Made by a program: the position numbers and the translations under genes. Shown one piece after another: positions 42,074 to 49,785 of a stretch of 64,000 bases of DNA. The DNA lies in NCBI GenBank assembly GCA_018648685.1, contig JABGQT010000072.1, forward strand, positions 1-64,000, given 5' to 3'. The DNA is from Anaerolineae bacterium (GTDB lineage Bacteria; Chloroflexota; Anaerolineae; Anaerolineales; Villigracilaceae). Within the stretch, counting starts at the first letter, position 1, and every line of letters starts with the position of its first letter. The notes below the pieces were generated by a model that searched no databases, was not told the origin of the DNA, and was given only the letters and a program-made list of their open reading frames with translations.

Positions 42074-43153
42074 CTAACCTTTGAAAATCTCCCCTGAGAC
42101 CACATCTTTCAGCGTCCGCACAAAAACGGTAACCCAGATGACGAGGAAGGAGATGAAAGCTATCATCCCGACCCAGACGAAGAAGTCCCCGCCGATAGCT
42201 TTATGAACAACGCCCGTTGCAACGATAAATGATCCCAACGGAAAGGTGAACGCCCACCAACTCATCGCAAAGGGGATATTGATCTTTTGATGATGTTTGA
42301 GCGTGATCATCACTGCCAGTATTAGCCATAAGAGAGCAAATCCCCACAGGCTGACGGCTGCTACATTGGACATAATGCCAAAAACTTCCTTTGCCACATC
42401 CGATGCGCCGAAGAAGAGCATTAGCGGTTGAACGATCTTGATGGAGATGATGGCTAAAATGGCGGTCGGGGCAATGCCGATCCAGATGGTAGGGGCGAGG
42501 TGGGCGGGTAATAGGTCGTGGGAGATGTATCGGGTGAAGACGGCGCCCATCACAAAGATGAAGAGCAAGCTGCCAATGCCTAAAAAGATCAGGCTGGCAA
42601 CCAAGTTAATTGTCCCGAGCGTTTCGCCTGCGTAGGCGGTCGCCAAACTGCTGCCTAACACTGGGACGATCAACGCCGAGACAGGCGGGATCAGCCATCC
42701 CATATTGGCTATTTTAAAATCCACACCGGGCTTCATAAAGTTGATGTTGAGAATGGTGAAGGCAAAGTAGGCGATGCCGATTGTTCCGAAAATCCACAAA
42801 AATTGGAGAATAGGCAGGAGGATTGCTTCAGGGAGAAAATGGGGCACTTTTTCGAGGGCGAGACCGATGATGATGAGCGAGATCGGCATGGTGGGGTAGA
42901 AGGAGCCAAAAACGGGATGGTTCAGGTCGTCGCGAACGCGGTCGAAATAGAGGAACCAACGCAAGAGCCAGGGGATGAAGATGATGCCGAAAAGCAGCAC
43001 CGCCATCCCCAAAAAGAAGAATTGCAGCGTGCTGGCGAAAGGGATGAAATCTTTAAAAACGAAAATAGCGATGACGGCAACGGCTGTTCCCATCACAGAG
43101 GCGAACCAGCCTGGGGCAAAGTTGTGAATTATTTCCGATTTCAATTTGAGCAT
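42074..43153 (-). CDS. TDT-family membrane transporter (TehA/SLAC1-like)
   Basis: 359 aa with ten membrane helices. NFAPGWFASVMGTAVAVIAIFVF is the start of the TehA/SLAC1 family; the repeated helix pairs are even in length and the helices carry glycine and alanine at the crossings. Relatives carry anions, sulfite, malate or tellurite-linked compounds; the substrate is not readable. ATPase or partner genes are not near. The start at 43153 has AAGGTGTATAA ahead of it. Confidence 0.85.
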   Translation of the reverse strand: MLKLKSEIIHNFAPGWFASVMGTAVAVIAIFVFKDFIPFASTLQFFFLGMAVLLFGIIFIPWLLRWFLYFDRVRDDLNHPVFGSFYPTMPISLIIIGLALEKVPHFLPEAILLPILQFLWIFGTIGIAYFAFTILNINFMKPGVDFKIANMGWLIPPVSALIVPVLGSSLATAYAGETLGTINLVASLIFLGIGSLLFIFVMGAVFTRYISHDLLPAHLAPTIWIGIAPTAILAIISIKIVQPLMLFFGASDVAKEVFGIMSNVAAVSLWGFALLWLILAVMITLKHHQKINIPFAMSWWAFTFPLGSFIVATGVVHKAIGGDFFVWVGMIAFISFLVIWVTVFVRTLKDVVSGEIFKG

Positions 43154-43454
43154 TTATACACCTTCTGTAATTTATATTGCGCGTTTTGATTTAGATGTAT
43201 AGTGCTAGAGAAAGTTACATCGAAGATGTACTCTGCTAATGGAGATTAAGAAAATAATTTGGTAATAAAAAGCTGTCCAGTTCCAGAGCGGAGCAAACGA
43301 TAGAGAGCGCAGTCGAAGGGGCTGGATGTTGTTGAGCGAGAAAGAAGGGTGCGTCGCACCAAAACGATAGGAATCTTCTCTTCGATAGGAAAATGCTTGT
43401 CGATTAACATCTCTTTGTCGAAGTTGGTGCGACGCACGCCTAGCCGAGAAAAAA
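43154..43454. other. Spacer with repeat family F
   Basis: 301 bases with no gene. It contains the family F repeat (about 43270-43440). Open frames in it follow the repeat arms and are not called. Confidence 0.65.
43275..43440. repeat. Inverted repeat family F, copy 1
   Basis: GTGCGTCGCACCAA (43349-43362) and TTGGTGCGACGCAC (43424-43437) are perfect 14-bp arms. The left part has AGAGCGGAGCAAACGATAG and GAGCGCAGTCGAAGG, which recur at 55280-55318 ahead of an ABC ATPase gene. Confidence 0.75.
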
Positions 43455-44882
43455 TCAATCTTCTCTACGCCGTCGGCGCTGCGCCCCTTTATTCTTATAC
43501 ATACGATCATCAGCCAAACTAATAACTTTCTCTAAAGACAGATCAGGTTGGCTAGTAGCTGCCCCCAGAGACATGCTTAGCTCAGGCTCACGATAGTATT
43601 TGTTGTTCATCCTGATCAGAACTTGAATATTCTCTATACACTCGGCAGCAAATTGAGCATCGACATCTGGCAGGACGACTATAAACTCATCCCCGCCAAA
43701 ACGTGCAACTACTTGCCCCTCATTAAATTCGGTTTTTAGCACTTCGGCTGCACGGCGGATCAAATTATCACCAGCCTGATGCCCAAGTGTGTCGTTGGTA
43801 CGTTTTAGGTGGTTCAAGTCAGCGACAATGATACTAATGGGTTCTTTTCGTTTTCTTTCCAACTTGATGAGCGCTTCGTCAAAAAAAGCACGGTTATATA
43901 GCCCCGTCATCACATCGTGTGTTCCCAGATAGCGCAAGTAGTTTTCTGCCTTTTTGCGGGCGGTAATATCCTGAAGGGTCACCAGTACCCAGCCAAAATC
44001 GTCTTCATGACCGGGCATGACCCGTAAATTAAGCTGGATATTGATAGGCTCTCCGTTGAGCGAGTAATTGATCCCCTCGCGCTCATAAGATAATTTGCCG
44101 TTCCACAGATCCACCAACTCATCAGCGAAGTGTGTCTGGGTTTCATCTTGAAAAACTTTATCGAGATTTTTAAGTAACTCATCTTTGGATTTAGCACCAA
44201 ACAAACGTAGTGTTTTCTGGTTGACATTGCGTACCTTCAATAAGCTCGTACAATGCAATACAACTTCGGGATGCTCTTTAAGATAAGCCCTCAAATCGGT
44301 AATGCCTTCTGCACGTAATTCATTGAAATACTTTTTCAGGTCGCTATAATCTTCTTCCCACAGAGAAATAGGCGATAACTCGAATAGATTTTCAAAGCGA
44401 TATTCAGCCTGCTTACGCTCTGTAATATCTTCAATAGCGACCAATACCTGCGCCCAGCTTTCTTCATAGCCCGGCAAAATACGCCAGTGCAACATGATAT
44501 TGAGCGGCTCATCCTCGAGCGTATAATTGATTCCCTCTCCAGACCAACTCAAATCACCATTCCATTGTGCCAATAATTCAGTCACGAAATGATTGCGCAT
44601 TTCTTCGCGGAAAATCTTGTCCAAATTATCGAGCAACGCTTGCTTCGAGCTGGCTTTGAATAAGCGCAGCGTGTGCTCGTTAACATCGCGCACAATGATC
44701 TTGCTCATGCACTCACCCACAAATTCGGGATGAATGTCTAAGTATTCTGATAAAGATTTCACACCTTGCGCGCGCAAATCGTCTAATGCGTTTTTCAAGC
44801 CACTGTAATCTTCTTCCCAAAGAGAAATGGGGGCGTATTTGAACAAAGTTTTGAAGTGCTCCTCGTCACGTGTATAGGTCAT
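43455..44882 (-). CDS. PAS-PAS-GGDEF diguanylate cyclase with duplicated PAS module
   Basis: 475 aa. Two nearly parallel sensor modules (residues ~8-155 and ~160-305) each begin FxxLFxxxPISLWEEDYSxLK and end with a PAS core and ITERKQAE / ITARKKAE. A GGDEF domain follows (YLGTHDVMTGLYNRAFF; SIIVADLNHLKRTNDTLGHQAGD; RFGGDEFIVVLP). The acidic and glycine residues for GTP and metal binding are intact, so it should make c-di-GMP. The cytoplasmic PAS pair most likely arose by internal duplication. It diverges from padR with about 112 bases between start codons. Confidence 0.92.
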   Translation of the reverse strand: MTYTRDEEHFKTLFKYAPISLWEEDYSGLKNALDDLRAQGVKSLSEYLDIHPEFVGECMSKIIVRDVNEHTLRLFKASSKQALLDNLDKIFREEMRNHFVTELLAQWNGDLSWSGEGINYTLEDEPLNIMLHWRILPGYEESWAQVLVAIEDITERKQAEYRFENLFELSPISLWEEDYSDLKKYFNELRAEGITDLRAYLKEHPEVVLHCTSLLKVRNVNQKTLRLFGAKSKDELLKNLDKVFQDETQTHFADELVDLWNGKLSYEREGINYSLNGEPINIQLNLRVMPGHEDDFGWVLVTLQDITARKKAENYLRYLGTHDVMTGLYNRAFFDEALIKLERKRKEPISIIVADLNHLKRTNDTLGHQAGDNLIRRAAEVLKTEFNEGQVVARFGGDEFIVVLPDVDAQFAAECIENIQVLIRMNNKYYREPELSMSLGAATSQPDLSLEKVISLADDRMYKNKGAQRRRRRED

Positions 44883-44938
44883 AGGGCATCCTCGATTAGT
44901 TTAGTAAAGAGAAACGCTCGTCTATTATACAGTCTTGC

Positions 44939-44983
44939 TTGACAAGGTTTCTTTTTTATATTATTCTAATACTAGAATAATAT
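44939..44983 (+). promoter_or_regulatory. Promoter and palindromic operator of padR
   Basis: TTGACA (44939-44944) and TATTCT (44962-44967) are spaced 17 bases. ATATTATTCTA (44958-44968) and TAGAATAATAT (44973-44983) form a perfect 11-bp palindrome with a 4-base centre, overlapping the -10. This is the layout of an autoregulated PadR gene: the dimer would block RNA polymerase until a ligand releases it. Confidence 0.75.
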
Positions 44984-44994
44984 AAGGATAGATA

Positions 44995-45552
44995 ATGACC
45001 AACGCCGAACTTGCCATACTCAGCCTGATAGCCGAAGCTCCTCGTCACGGCTACGAGATTGAACAGATCATCGAAGCGCGCGGAATGCGCGAGTGGACGG
45101 AGATCGGCTTCTCGTCCATCTATTATTTGCTCAAAAAGTTGGAGAAGGAGGGATTGGTGGAGAGCGAACTCGTCCCCACGCAGGGACGGGGCAAAGCGCG
45201 CCGTATATACACCGCCACCGAAAACGGACGTGCATCACTGCTTGTTTCCACGCTGGAGGCGTTATCCCGACCCCAACAATGTCACCCCGCAATTTTGCTC
45301 GGGCTGGCGAATCTGCCTATCGTTTCTGCTGAGCAAGCCGAAACTGCGCTCGAATCGTATCGCTCGGAGCTGGAAGAGCGTTTGGGGCATCTATCCGCTC
45401 AGGTGGAAGCGCAAAGTCCGTTGCCATCCCATGTCGAATTGCTCTTTGACCACAGCTTGCACATGCTCGCCGCTGAGAAAAAGTGGGTGGAGGCGGCTAT
45501 CCAAAAAATCACCCCCACCCAGCCTCCCCCAAATTTTGAGAACGGAATTTAG
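44995..45552 (+). CDS. PadR-family transcriptional regulator
   Basis: 185 aa. The N-terminal winged helix is ELAILSLIAEAPRHGYEIEQIIEARGMREWTEIGFSSIYYLLKKLEKEGLVESELVP, then GRGKARRIYTATENGRASL is the wing. A C-terminal helical part (LESYRSELEERLGHLSAQ) makes the dimer. It is expected to repress its own operon through the palindrome at 44958-44983. The last 13 codons lie inside a family B repeat, so the tail TPTQPPPNFENGI is repeat-derived. AAGGA lies ahead of the ATG. A GyrI-like ligand-binding gene follows. Confidence 0.93.
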   Translation: MTNAELAILSLIAEAPRHGYEIEQIIEARGMREWTEIGFSSIYYLLKKLEKEGLVESELVPTQGRGKARRIYTATENGRASLLVSTLEALSRPQQCHPAILLGLANLPIVSAEQAETALESYRSELEERLGHLSAQVEAQSPLPSHVELLFDHSLHMLAAEKKWVEAAIQKITPTQPPPNFENGI

Positions 45553-45560
45553 GGGAGGAG
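45534..45560. repeat. Inverted repeat family B, copy 7, inside the 3' end of padR
   Basis: CTCCCCCAAATT (45534-45545) faces AATTTAGGGGAG (about 45546-45558) with one mismatch. It encodes the last residues and the stop codon of padR, so the repeat has become coding sequence. Confidence 0.7.
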
Positions 45561-45580
45561 CAAAAAGGAAGGAGTAAAAA

Positions 45581-46195
45581 ATGGAAAAAGTTGATTTCAA
45601 AAAAACGTTAAAACATCTCTACACCCCCAAGAAGAAATTTGAAGTGGTAGAAGTGCCGGAGATGCAATTCATCATGGCGGACGGGCACGGTGACCCAAAC
45701 ACGGCGCAGGAATATGCCGAGGTGGTCGAGGCGCTTTATGCAGTGGCGTATAAGATGAAGTTCATCAGCAAAAAGACGCTGGAAAAAGATTACGTCGTTC
45801 CACCGCTCGAGGGGCTTTGGTGGGCAGAGGATATGGACACTTTTACCACGCGTGACAAATCCGCCTGGGATTGGAGGATGATGATCATGACCCCCAATTG
45901 GATCACGCTAGAGATATTTGCTGATGCTGTCGAAGAAGTGCGCAAGAAGAAAAATCCCGCCGCACTGGATAAGGTGCGTCTGGAAAATTACGCCGAGGGT
46001 TTATCGGTACAGATTATGCACATCGGCTCTTATGATGATGAAGGTCCAACTATTACTGCGCTGCACAAGGAGTTCATGCCTGAAAGCGGGCTTGCCGAAA
46101 ATGGAAAACATCACGAAATCTATCTCAGCGATCCGCGCCGCATTGCGCCGGAGAAGTTGAAGACGGTGTTGAGGCAGCCGGTGAAAAAGAAGTAG
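45581..46195 (+). CDS. GyrI-like small-molecule-binding protein
   Basis: 204 aa. The domain runs KKFEVVEVPEMQFIMADGHGDPNTAQEYAEVVEALYAVAYKMKF and ends GRP-type (PESGLAENGKHHEIYLSDPRRI), as in GyrI-like/SOUL-related single-domain proteins that bind hydrophobic or aromatic compounds. WWAEDMDTFTTRDKSAWDWRMMIMTPNWI is a Trp-rich pocket region typical of the PadR-linked type. It should bind the compound sensed by the PadR system, or detoxify it. GGAGTAAAAA precedes the ATG. Terminator at 46224. Confidence 0.85.
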   Translation: MEKVDFKKTLKHLYTPKKKFEVVEVPEMQFIMADGHGDPNTAQEYAEVVEALYAVAYKMKFISKKTLEKDYVVPPLEGLWWAEDMDTFTTRDKSAWDWRMMIMTPNWITLEIFADAVEEVRKKKNPAALDKVRLENYAEGLSVQIMHIGSYDDEGPTITALHKEFMPESGLAENGKHHEIYLSDPRRIAPEKLKTVLRQPVKKK

Positions 46196-46223
46196 TTAGT
46201 TTTCAGTTATCAGTGTTCAGTGA

Positions 46224-46252
46224 AAAACGCCGCAATTGCGGCGTTTTCTTTT
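46224..46252 (+). terminator. Intrinsic terminator after the padR operon
   Basis: AAAACGCCGCAA (46224-46235) and TTGCGGCGTTTT (46236-46247) form a perfect stem of about 10 bp, followed by CTTTTTATTA. It is AT-flanked on both sides and could also serve the leftward rdgB gene. Confidence 0.85.
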
Positions 46253-46271
46253 TATTAGGACCAGCAAAAAT

Positions 46272-46340
46272 GAGTCTGGAGTCTAAAATCTCCAGATTTT
46301 AGCGGGAAACTTTCAATGTCTGGAGACGTTAGACTCCATT
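46272..46340. repeat. Paired palindromes, family G copy 2
   Basis: TAAAATCT-CC-AGATTTTA (46284-46301) sits inside wider arms GAGTCTGGAGTCT (46272-46284) and the GTCTGGAGACGTTAGACTCC text (46319-46338). It separates the convergent padR operon and rdgB. Confidence 0.7.
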
Positions 46341-46366
46341 TAGCGCAAAAACTGCGTAAGTCTCAT

Positions 46367-46969
46367 TTAGGTTTTTTCTGCTAATACTAACAAGAAGTCT
46401 TTCGCTTTTTCCAGCGCACGCGCACGATGGCTAATGCGATTTTTTTCATCTTCATCCATTTCTGCTATTGTGCAGCCTTTTTCTGGCATATAAAAAATGG
46501 GATCATAACCAAATCCGCCTGTGCCGCGTTCTTCGGGGATGATCTCTCCTTCACAAGCGCCCTCTGCATAGTGCATTTCCCCATCGGGCTGGGCAATGGC
46601 GATAGTGGCGCAGAAACGCGCTGACCACGGGCGGGGATGGGCTGCCAAATTTTTTAGCAGGAAAACGCGCCGGTCGCCATCATCCGCGTTGGGAATAGGG
46701 GCATATCGTGACGAATAAAGCCCGGGCGCGCCATTTAGCGCATCCACTTCCAAGCCGGAATCGTCCGCGAGTGTTGGCAATCCGCTTGCCTGGGCATAGG
46801 CTTTTGCTTTCAGGGCAGCATTTTCGGCGTAGCTTTCACCAGTTTCTTCAACATGGATTTGGATGCCGAGTTCGACGGGGGAGATAATTTGGATGGGCAA
46901 GTCTTGCAAAATGGCTTGCATTTCACGCAACTTTCCCGGATTTTGGCTTGCGAGCAATAATTTAAGCAT
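46367..46969 (-). CDS. rdgB: XTP/dITP pyrophosphatase (RdgB/HAM1)
   Basis: 200 aa. It hydrolyses XTP, dITP and ITP to monophosphates and keeps them out of DNA and RNA. LLLASQNPGKLREMQAIL is the nucleotide-binding start, ETGESYAENAALKAKAYAQASGLPTLADDSGLEVDALNGAPGLYSSRYA holds the metal and base-binding residues, and GTGGFGYDPIFYMPE and ISHRARALEKA close the site. The start is taken at 46969, where ATG overlaps the queG stop in TAATG. Identification is secure. Confidence 0.95.
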   Translation of the reverse strand: MLKLLLASQNPGKLREMQAILQDLPIQIISPVELGIQIHVEETGESYAENAALKAKAYAQASGLPTLADDSGLEVDALNGAPGLYSSRYAPIPNADDGDRRVFLLKNLAAHPRPWSARFCATIAIAQPDGEMHYAEGACEGEIIPEERGTGGFGYDPIFYMPEKGCTIAEMDEDEKNRISHRARALEKAKDFLLVLAEKT

Positions 46970-48063
46970 TATTCTCCTTTCGACTTTATCTCGTTTAATG
47001 CCCATTTAGCGTGGTCACGGACGAGGGGCTCGATGTCGTCAAGAGCGCGTTCCAGCGCAGGAATGGATGCCGAATCACCGGCGTTGCCCAGCGCAACAGC
47101 CACGTTCCGCAAATAGCCGCGTCTTTTGGCACGCTTGACCGGGTTGTTTTTGAATTTCTTGTTGAATTCCTGTGGGGTAAGGGATAATTCTGAGATGAGG
47201 GTAGGGTGAGTATCGATTTTTATTTGTCCTTCGTCTACAGGCTCACTCTTCGACAAGTCCAGGGGCGCCTTCCGCTCAGGAACTGCTTTTTTATTCCACG
47301 GGCAGACTTCCTGACAAATATCGCAGCCAAAAATCAGATCGCCTAATTTGGGACGCAGTTCTTCAGGGATTTCGCCTTTATTTTCGATGGTCAGATAAGA
47401 GATGCAAAGATTTGCATCAATGGTGCGGTTGGGTAAAATGGCTTGGGTGGGGCAGGCGTCTAGGCAGCGTGTACAAGTGCCGCAATGGTCAGCGGCGAAA
47501 GGCTCATCCAAGGGGAGGGGGATGCCGAGGAAAATTTCTGCGAGAAAGAAGTAGGAGCCAATTTTGGGGTTGATAAGACAAGTGTTTTTGCCTATCCATC
47601 CCAGCCCGGCGCGTTGGGCGAGGTCTTTTTCAAGGATGGGACCTGTGTCCGTATACCAGCGGTTGGAAATAGGATGCCCAACTTCGTTTTCGATGAATGT
47701 GACGATATTTTGGAGTTTTTCCTTGAGAGTGATGTGGTAATCATTGTGCCAGGCGTAGGCGGAGATTTGTCCTTTGCTCTTCTTCGTATCCTGCGTTGGT
47801 TTAACGGTAGCAAGTTTTGGGTCAGGGTAGGGCGCGGCGAGAACGAGGATGGATTCTGCTTCGGGGAGGATTAAGTTTGGGTCGGCACGGCGGCTGCGGG
47901 CACGATCATCTGCTAAATATCCCATAGATGCATGCCGCCCCGCTTCTACCCAATCGAGATAGGTATTTATGTGGGGCGGTGCTTCGGGGGATGTGATCCC
48001 CGCGAGGATGAAGCCTTGTTTTTTGGCTTCCTCCTTTATTTTTGTTACAAGGTATTGATGCAT
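46969..48063 (-). CDS. queG: Epoxyqueuosine reductase QueG
   Basis: 364 aa. It reduces epoxyqueuosine in tRNA to queuosine, using cobalamin and two 4Fe-4S clusters. CGTCTRCLDACPTQAI and CDICQEVCPWNKKA are the two cluster motifs. TDTGPILEKDLAQRAGLGWIGKNTCLINP is the cobalamin/substrate region, and the C-terminal HEAT-like repeats (RGYLRNVAVALGNAGDSASIPALERAL) bind the tRNA. It is in a leftward operon between a lipoprotein gene (three-base gap) and rdgB (overlap). Identification is secure. Confidence 0.95.
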   Translation of the reverse strand: MHQYLVTKIKEEAKKQGFILAGITSPEAPPHINTYLDWVEAGRHASMGYLADDRARSRRADPNLILPEAESILVLAAPYPDPKLATVKPTQDTKKSKGQISAYAWHNDYHITLKEKLQNIVTFIENEVGHPISNRWYTDTGPILEKDLAQRAGLGWIGKNTCLINPKIGSYFFLAEIFLGIPLPLDEPFAADHCGTCTRCLDACPTQAILPNRTIDANLCISYLTIENKGEIPEELRPKLGDLIFGCDICQEVCPWNKKAVPERKAPLDLSKSEPVDEGQIKIDTHPTLISELSLTPQEFNKKFKNNPVKRAKRRGYLRNVAVALGNAGDSASIPALERALDDIEPLVRDHAKWALNEIKSKGE

Positions 48064-48066
48064 AAT

Positions 48067-48714
48067 TTAGCGAACAACGATTAAAACGTATATCTCTTCT
48101 CCGAAATAGACACCCTTTGTGTTTGCCATACGCCAAGTACTTGAGTATTCACCTGTTTTAAGCGGTGCGGTAAATACGACAGTTACTTCAACGTTTTCAT
48201 CAGGGGAGATAATTGCTGGGAGAGGGCGGGCTTGTCCGTTCATTTCTTCACCATAGCTAAAGTCCAAATGATAGCCTTCGCCCCACGTACAGCTGCCTGT
48301 ATTTTCGATGAGCCATGTTTTTTCAAAATCTTGCCCTGGCACCATTTCTGTGCCGTCTTGGACACTGACATCAGCGACCCAAATGGCATCGTCACAAAAT
48401 TCATCTGTAGGCGAGGCCTCGACGAGAATTGTAGCGGTCGCCTCGGGTGTTTCTGTAACTTCAGGCGTTTCTGTAGCCAAATCAGAAGTGGGGACAGGTG
48501 TTTCTGTCTGAAGAGCTTGTATTTCTGTAGCGGTCGCTTTAGGTGTCGGGCTATTGGCAGCGGCCGTTTGGGTAAGCTCTGCTACAACAGTTTCTGCCGC
48601 TGCGGTGTATATGGTATTAACATCAAGGGTAGGGGGGGAGGCTGGCGCAACCGCTCCACAGGCACTTATTAGAACTGCCACGAGGAAAGCCATAGTGAGA
48701 AATTTTATTTTCAT
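48067..48714 (-). CDS. NBR1-type Ig-domain lipoprotein
   Basis: 215 aa. The signal ends in LISACGA, so the cysteine is lipidated and the protein is anchored outside the cell. A Thr/Pro/Glu-rich linker (about residues 55-100) leads to one NBR1-Ig-like domain: FEKTWLIENTGSCTWGEGYHLDFSYGEEM and NVEVTVVFTAPLKTGEYSSTWRMANTKGVYFGEEIYVLIVV. Such domains are common on the surface of these bacteria and bind partners or extracellular material; no enzyme motif is seen. GGAGGCGTGAT precedes the ATG. It is paralogous to the next gene. Confidence 0.85.
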   Translation of the reverse strand: MKIKFLTMAFLVAVLISACGAVAPASPPTLDVNTIYTAAAETVVAELTQTAAANSPTPKATATEIQALQTETPVPTSDLATETPEVTETPEATATILVEASPTDEFCDDAIWVADVSVQDGTEMVPGQDFEKTWLIENTGSCTWGEGYHLDFSYGEEMNGQARPLPAIISPDENVEVTVVFTAPLKTGEYSSTWRMANTKGVYFGEEIYVLIVVR

Positions 48715-48738
48715 ATCACGCCTCCTTCTATCATCCGA

Positions 48739-49500
48739 TCAGTCAGACTTAACAACAACCTCTACACAAAGAGGGCCTCCGAAATAGACACCGCGATCAT
48801 TTTGTAAAATATAGCAAGTTCCATATTCTCCAACTGTCGCAGGGGCAGTTAGATTTACCCCAATATCAATCACCCCACCTGGCTCAACAGTAGTTTTAAG
48901 TGCCCATGCCGGGCTAGGAGAATCCAAAGGATTGTTATCTCCAGAACGCGAGCTGCTTGTAGAAACAGCAATGAGTATATAACCATCATCCCATGCACAG
49001 ACACCCGTATTATATACACGCCAAATTTTTTCAAAATCAACACCTGCTTTCACCGTTGAGCCATCAGGATAATTAACATCAACCGGGCTACCATAGGTCA
49101 TTTCATCACAAATGGGGCCATCGGGTGTTGTGCCAATTGTGACTTGTGTAGCCGTTGGGATTAAGGTCGGTGCACCTGGAACAAGCGTTGGCGGCGTTCC
49201 TATGGCAACAGTAGGCAAAGGCGTGGTATTTAGATTTACCAATGTCGCTGTAGCAGGAATCATTGTTGGTGTGGCAGTTGCTGGCAAAGGCGTGGGAGAG
49301 AAAGAAAGTGCGGTCTCTGTAAGCTGTGCAGCAACTGTCGCCGCAGCAGAAGTAAATATGGCAACAGGATCAACTTCTTCCGCTGCCGCTGCTGCGGTCG
49401 CTTCAACTTCGGCTACTGTTTGCCCTCCACAAGCGGAGAGGGTTAAAAGCAAAACTGCCAGTATTATAAAAAGGTAGGTTTTTTTTGTATATTTCATCAT
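48739..49500 (-). CDS. NBR1-type Ig-domain lipoprotein (paralogue)
   Basis: 253 aa. The signal ends in LTLSACGG. A long Ala/Thr/Pro linker (residues ~35-125) precedes an NBR1-Ig-like domain: FEKIWRVYNTGVCAWDDGYILIAVS and GGVIDIGVNLTAPATVGEYGTCYILQNDRGVYFGGPLCVEVVV. The order of domains equals that of its neighbour at 48067, so the pair arose by tandem duplication. Both lie ahead of queG in the same direction. The start could be at 49497 (second ATG). Role at the cell surface, substrate unknown. Confidence 0.85.
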   Translation of the reverse strand: MMKYTKKTYLFIILAVLLLTLSACGGQTVAEVEATAAAAAEEVDPVAIFTSAAATVAAQLTETALSFSPTPLPATATPTMIPATATLVNLNTTPLPTVAIGTPPTLVPGAPTLIPTATQVTIGTTPDGPICDEMTYGSPVDVNYPDGSTVKAGVDFEKIWRVYNTGVCAWDDGYILIAVSTSSSRSGDNNPLDSPSPAWALKTTVEPGGVIDIGVNLTAPATVGEYGTCYILQNDRGVYFGGPLCVEVVVKSD

Positions 49501-49785
49501 TATTCTCCATGAGCGCGCTAAAGATAAAGCACTCTTTATGTAAGTTGCCGTGTTTTTATTATAATTTACCCCTTATTTGAGAGCAAAGCAAGGGTTCTTT
49601 TGGACAAGAGATAGTCATACGTGAGTCTTTTCCCACAGATTTTAGGTACTCATGACCATTGCGTAATATCATAATCGCAATAACGAATATTACAGATTTA
49701 GGGAGAAAGATTCGTTTTCAAGAAATCTGGTAAGAAGTAGCGTATGTATTTCATCTATATGGGGATGGAAACAAATGGAGAAAAG

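Noticed and set aside
41923..42105. 60-aa frame between the AOR and TDT genes
   Set aside because: Arg/Lys-rich random text with no ribosome site; it overlaps the end of the TDT gene.
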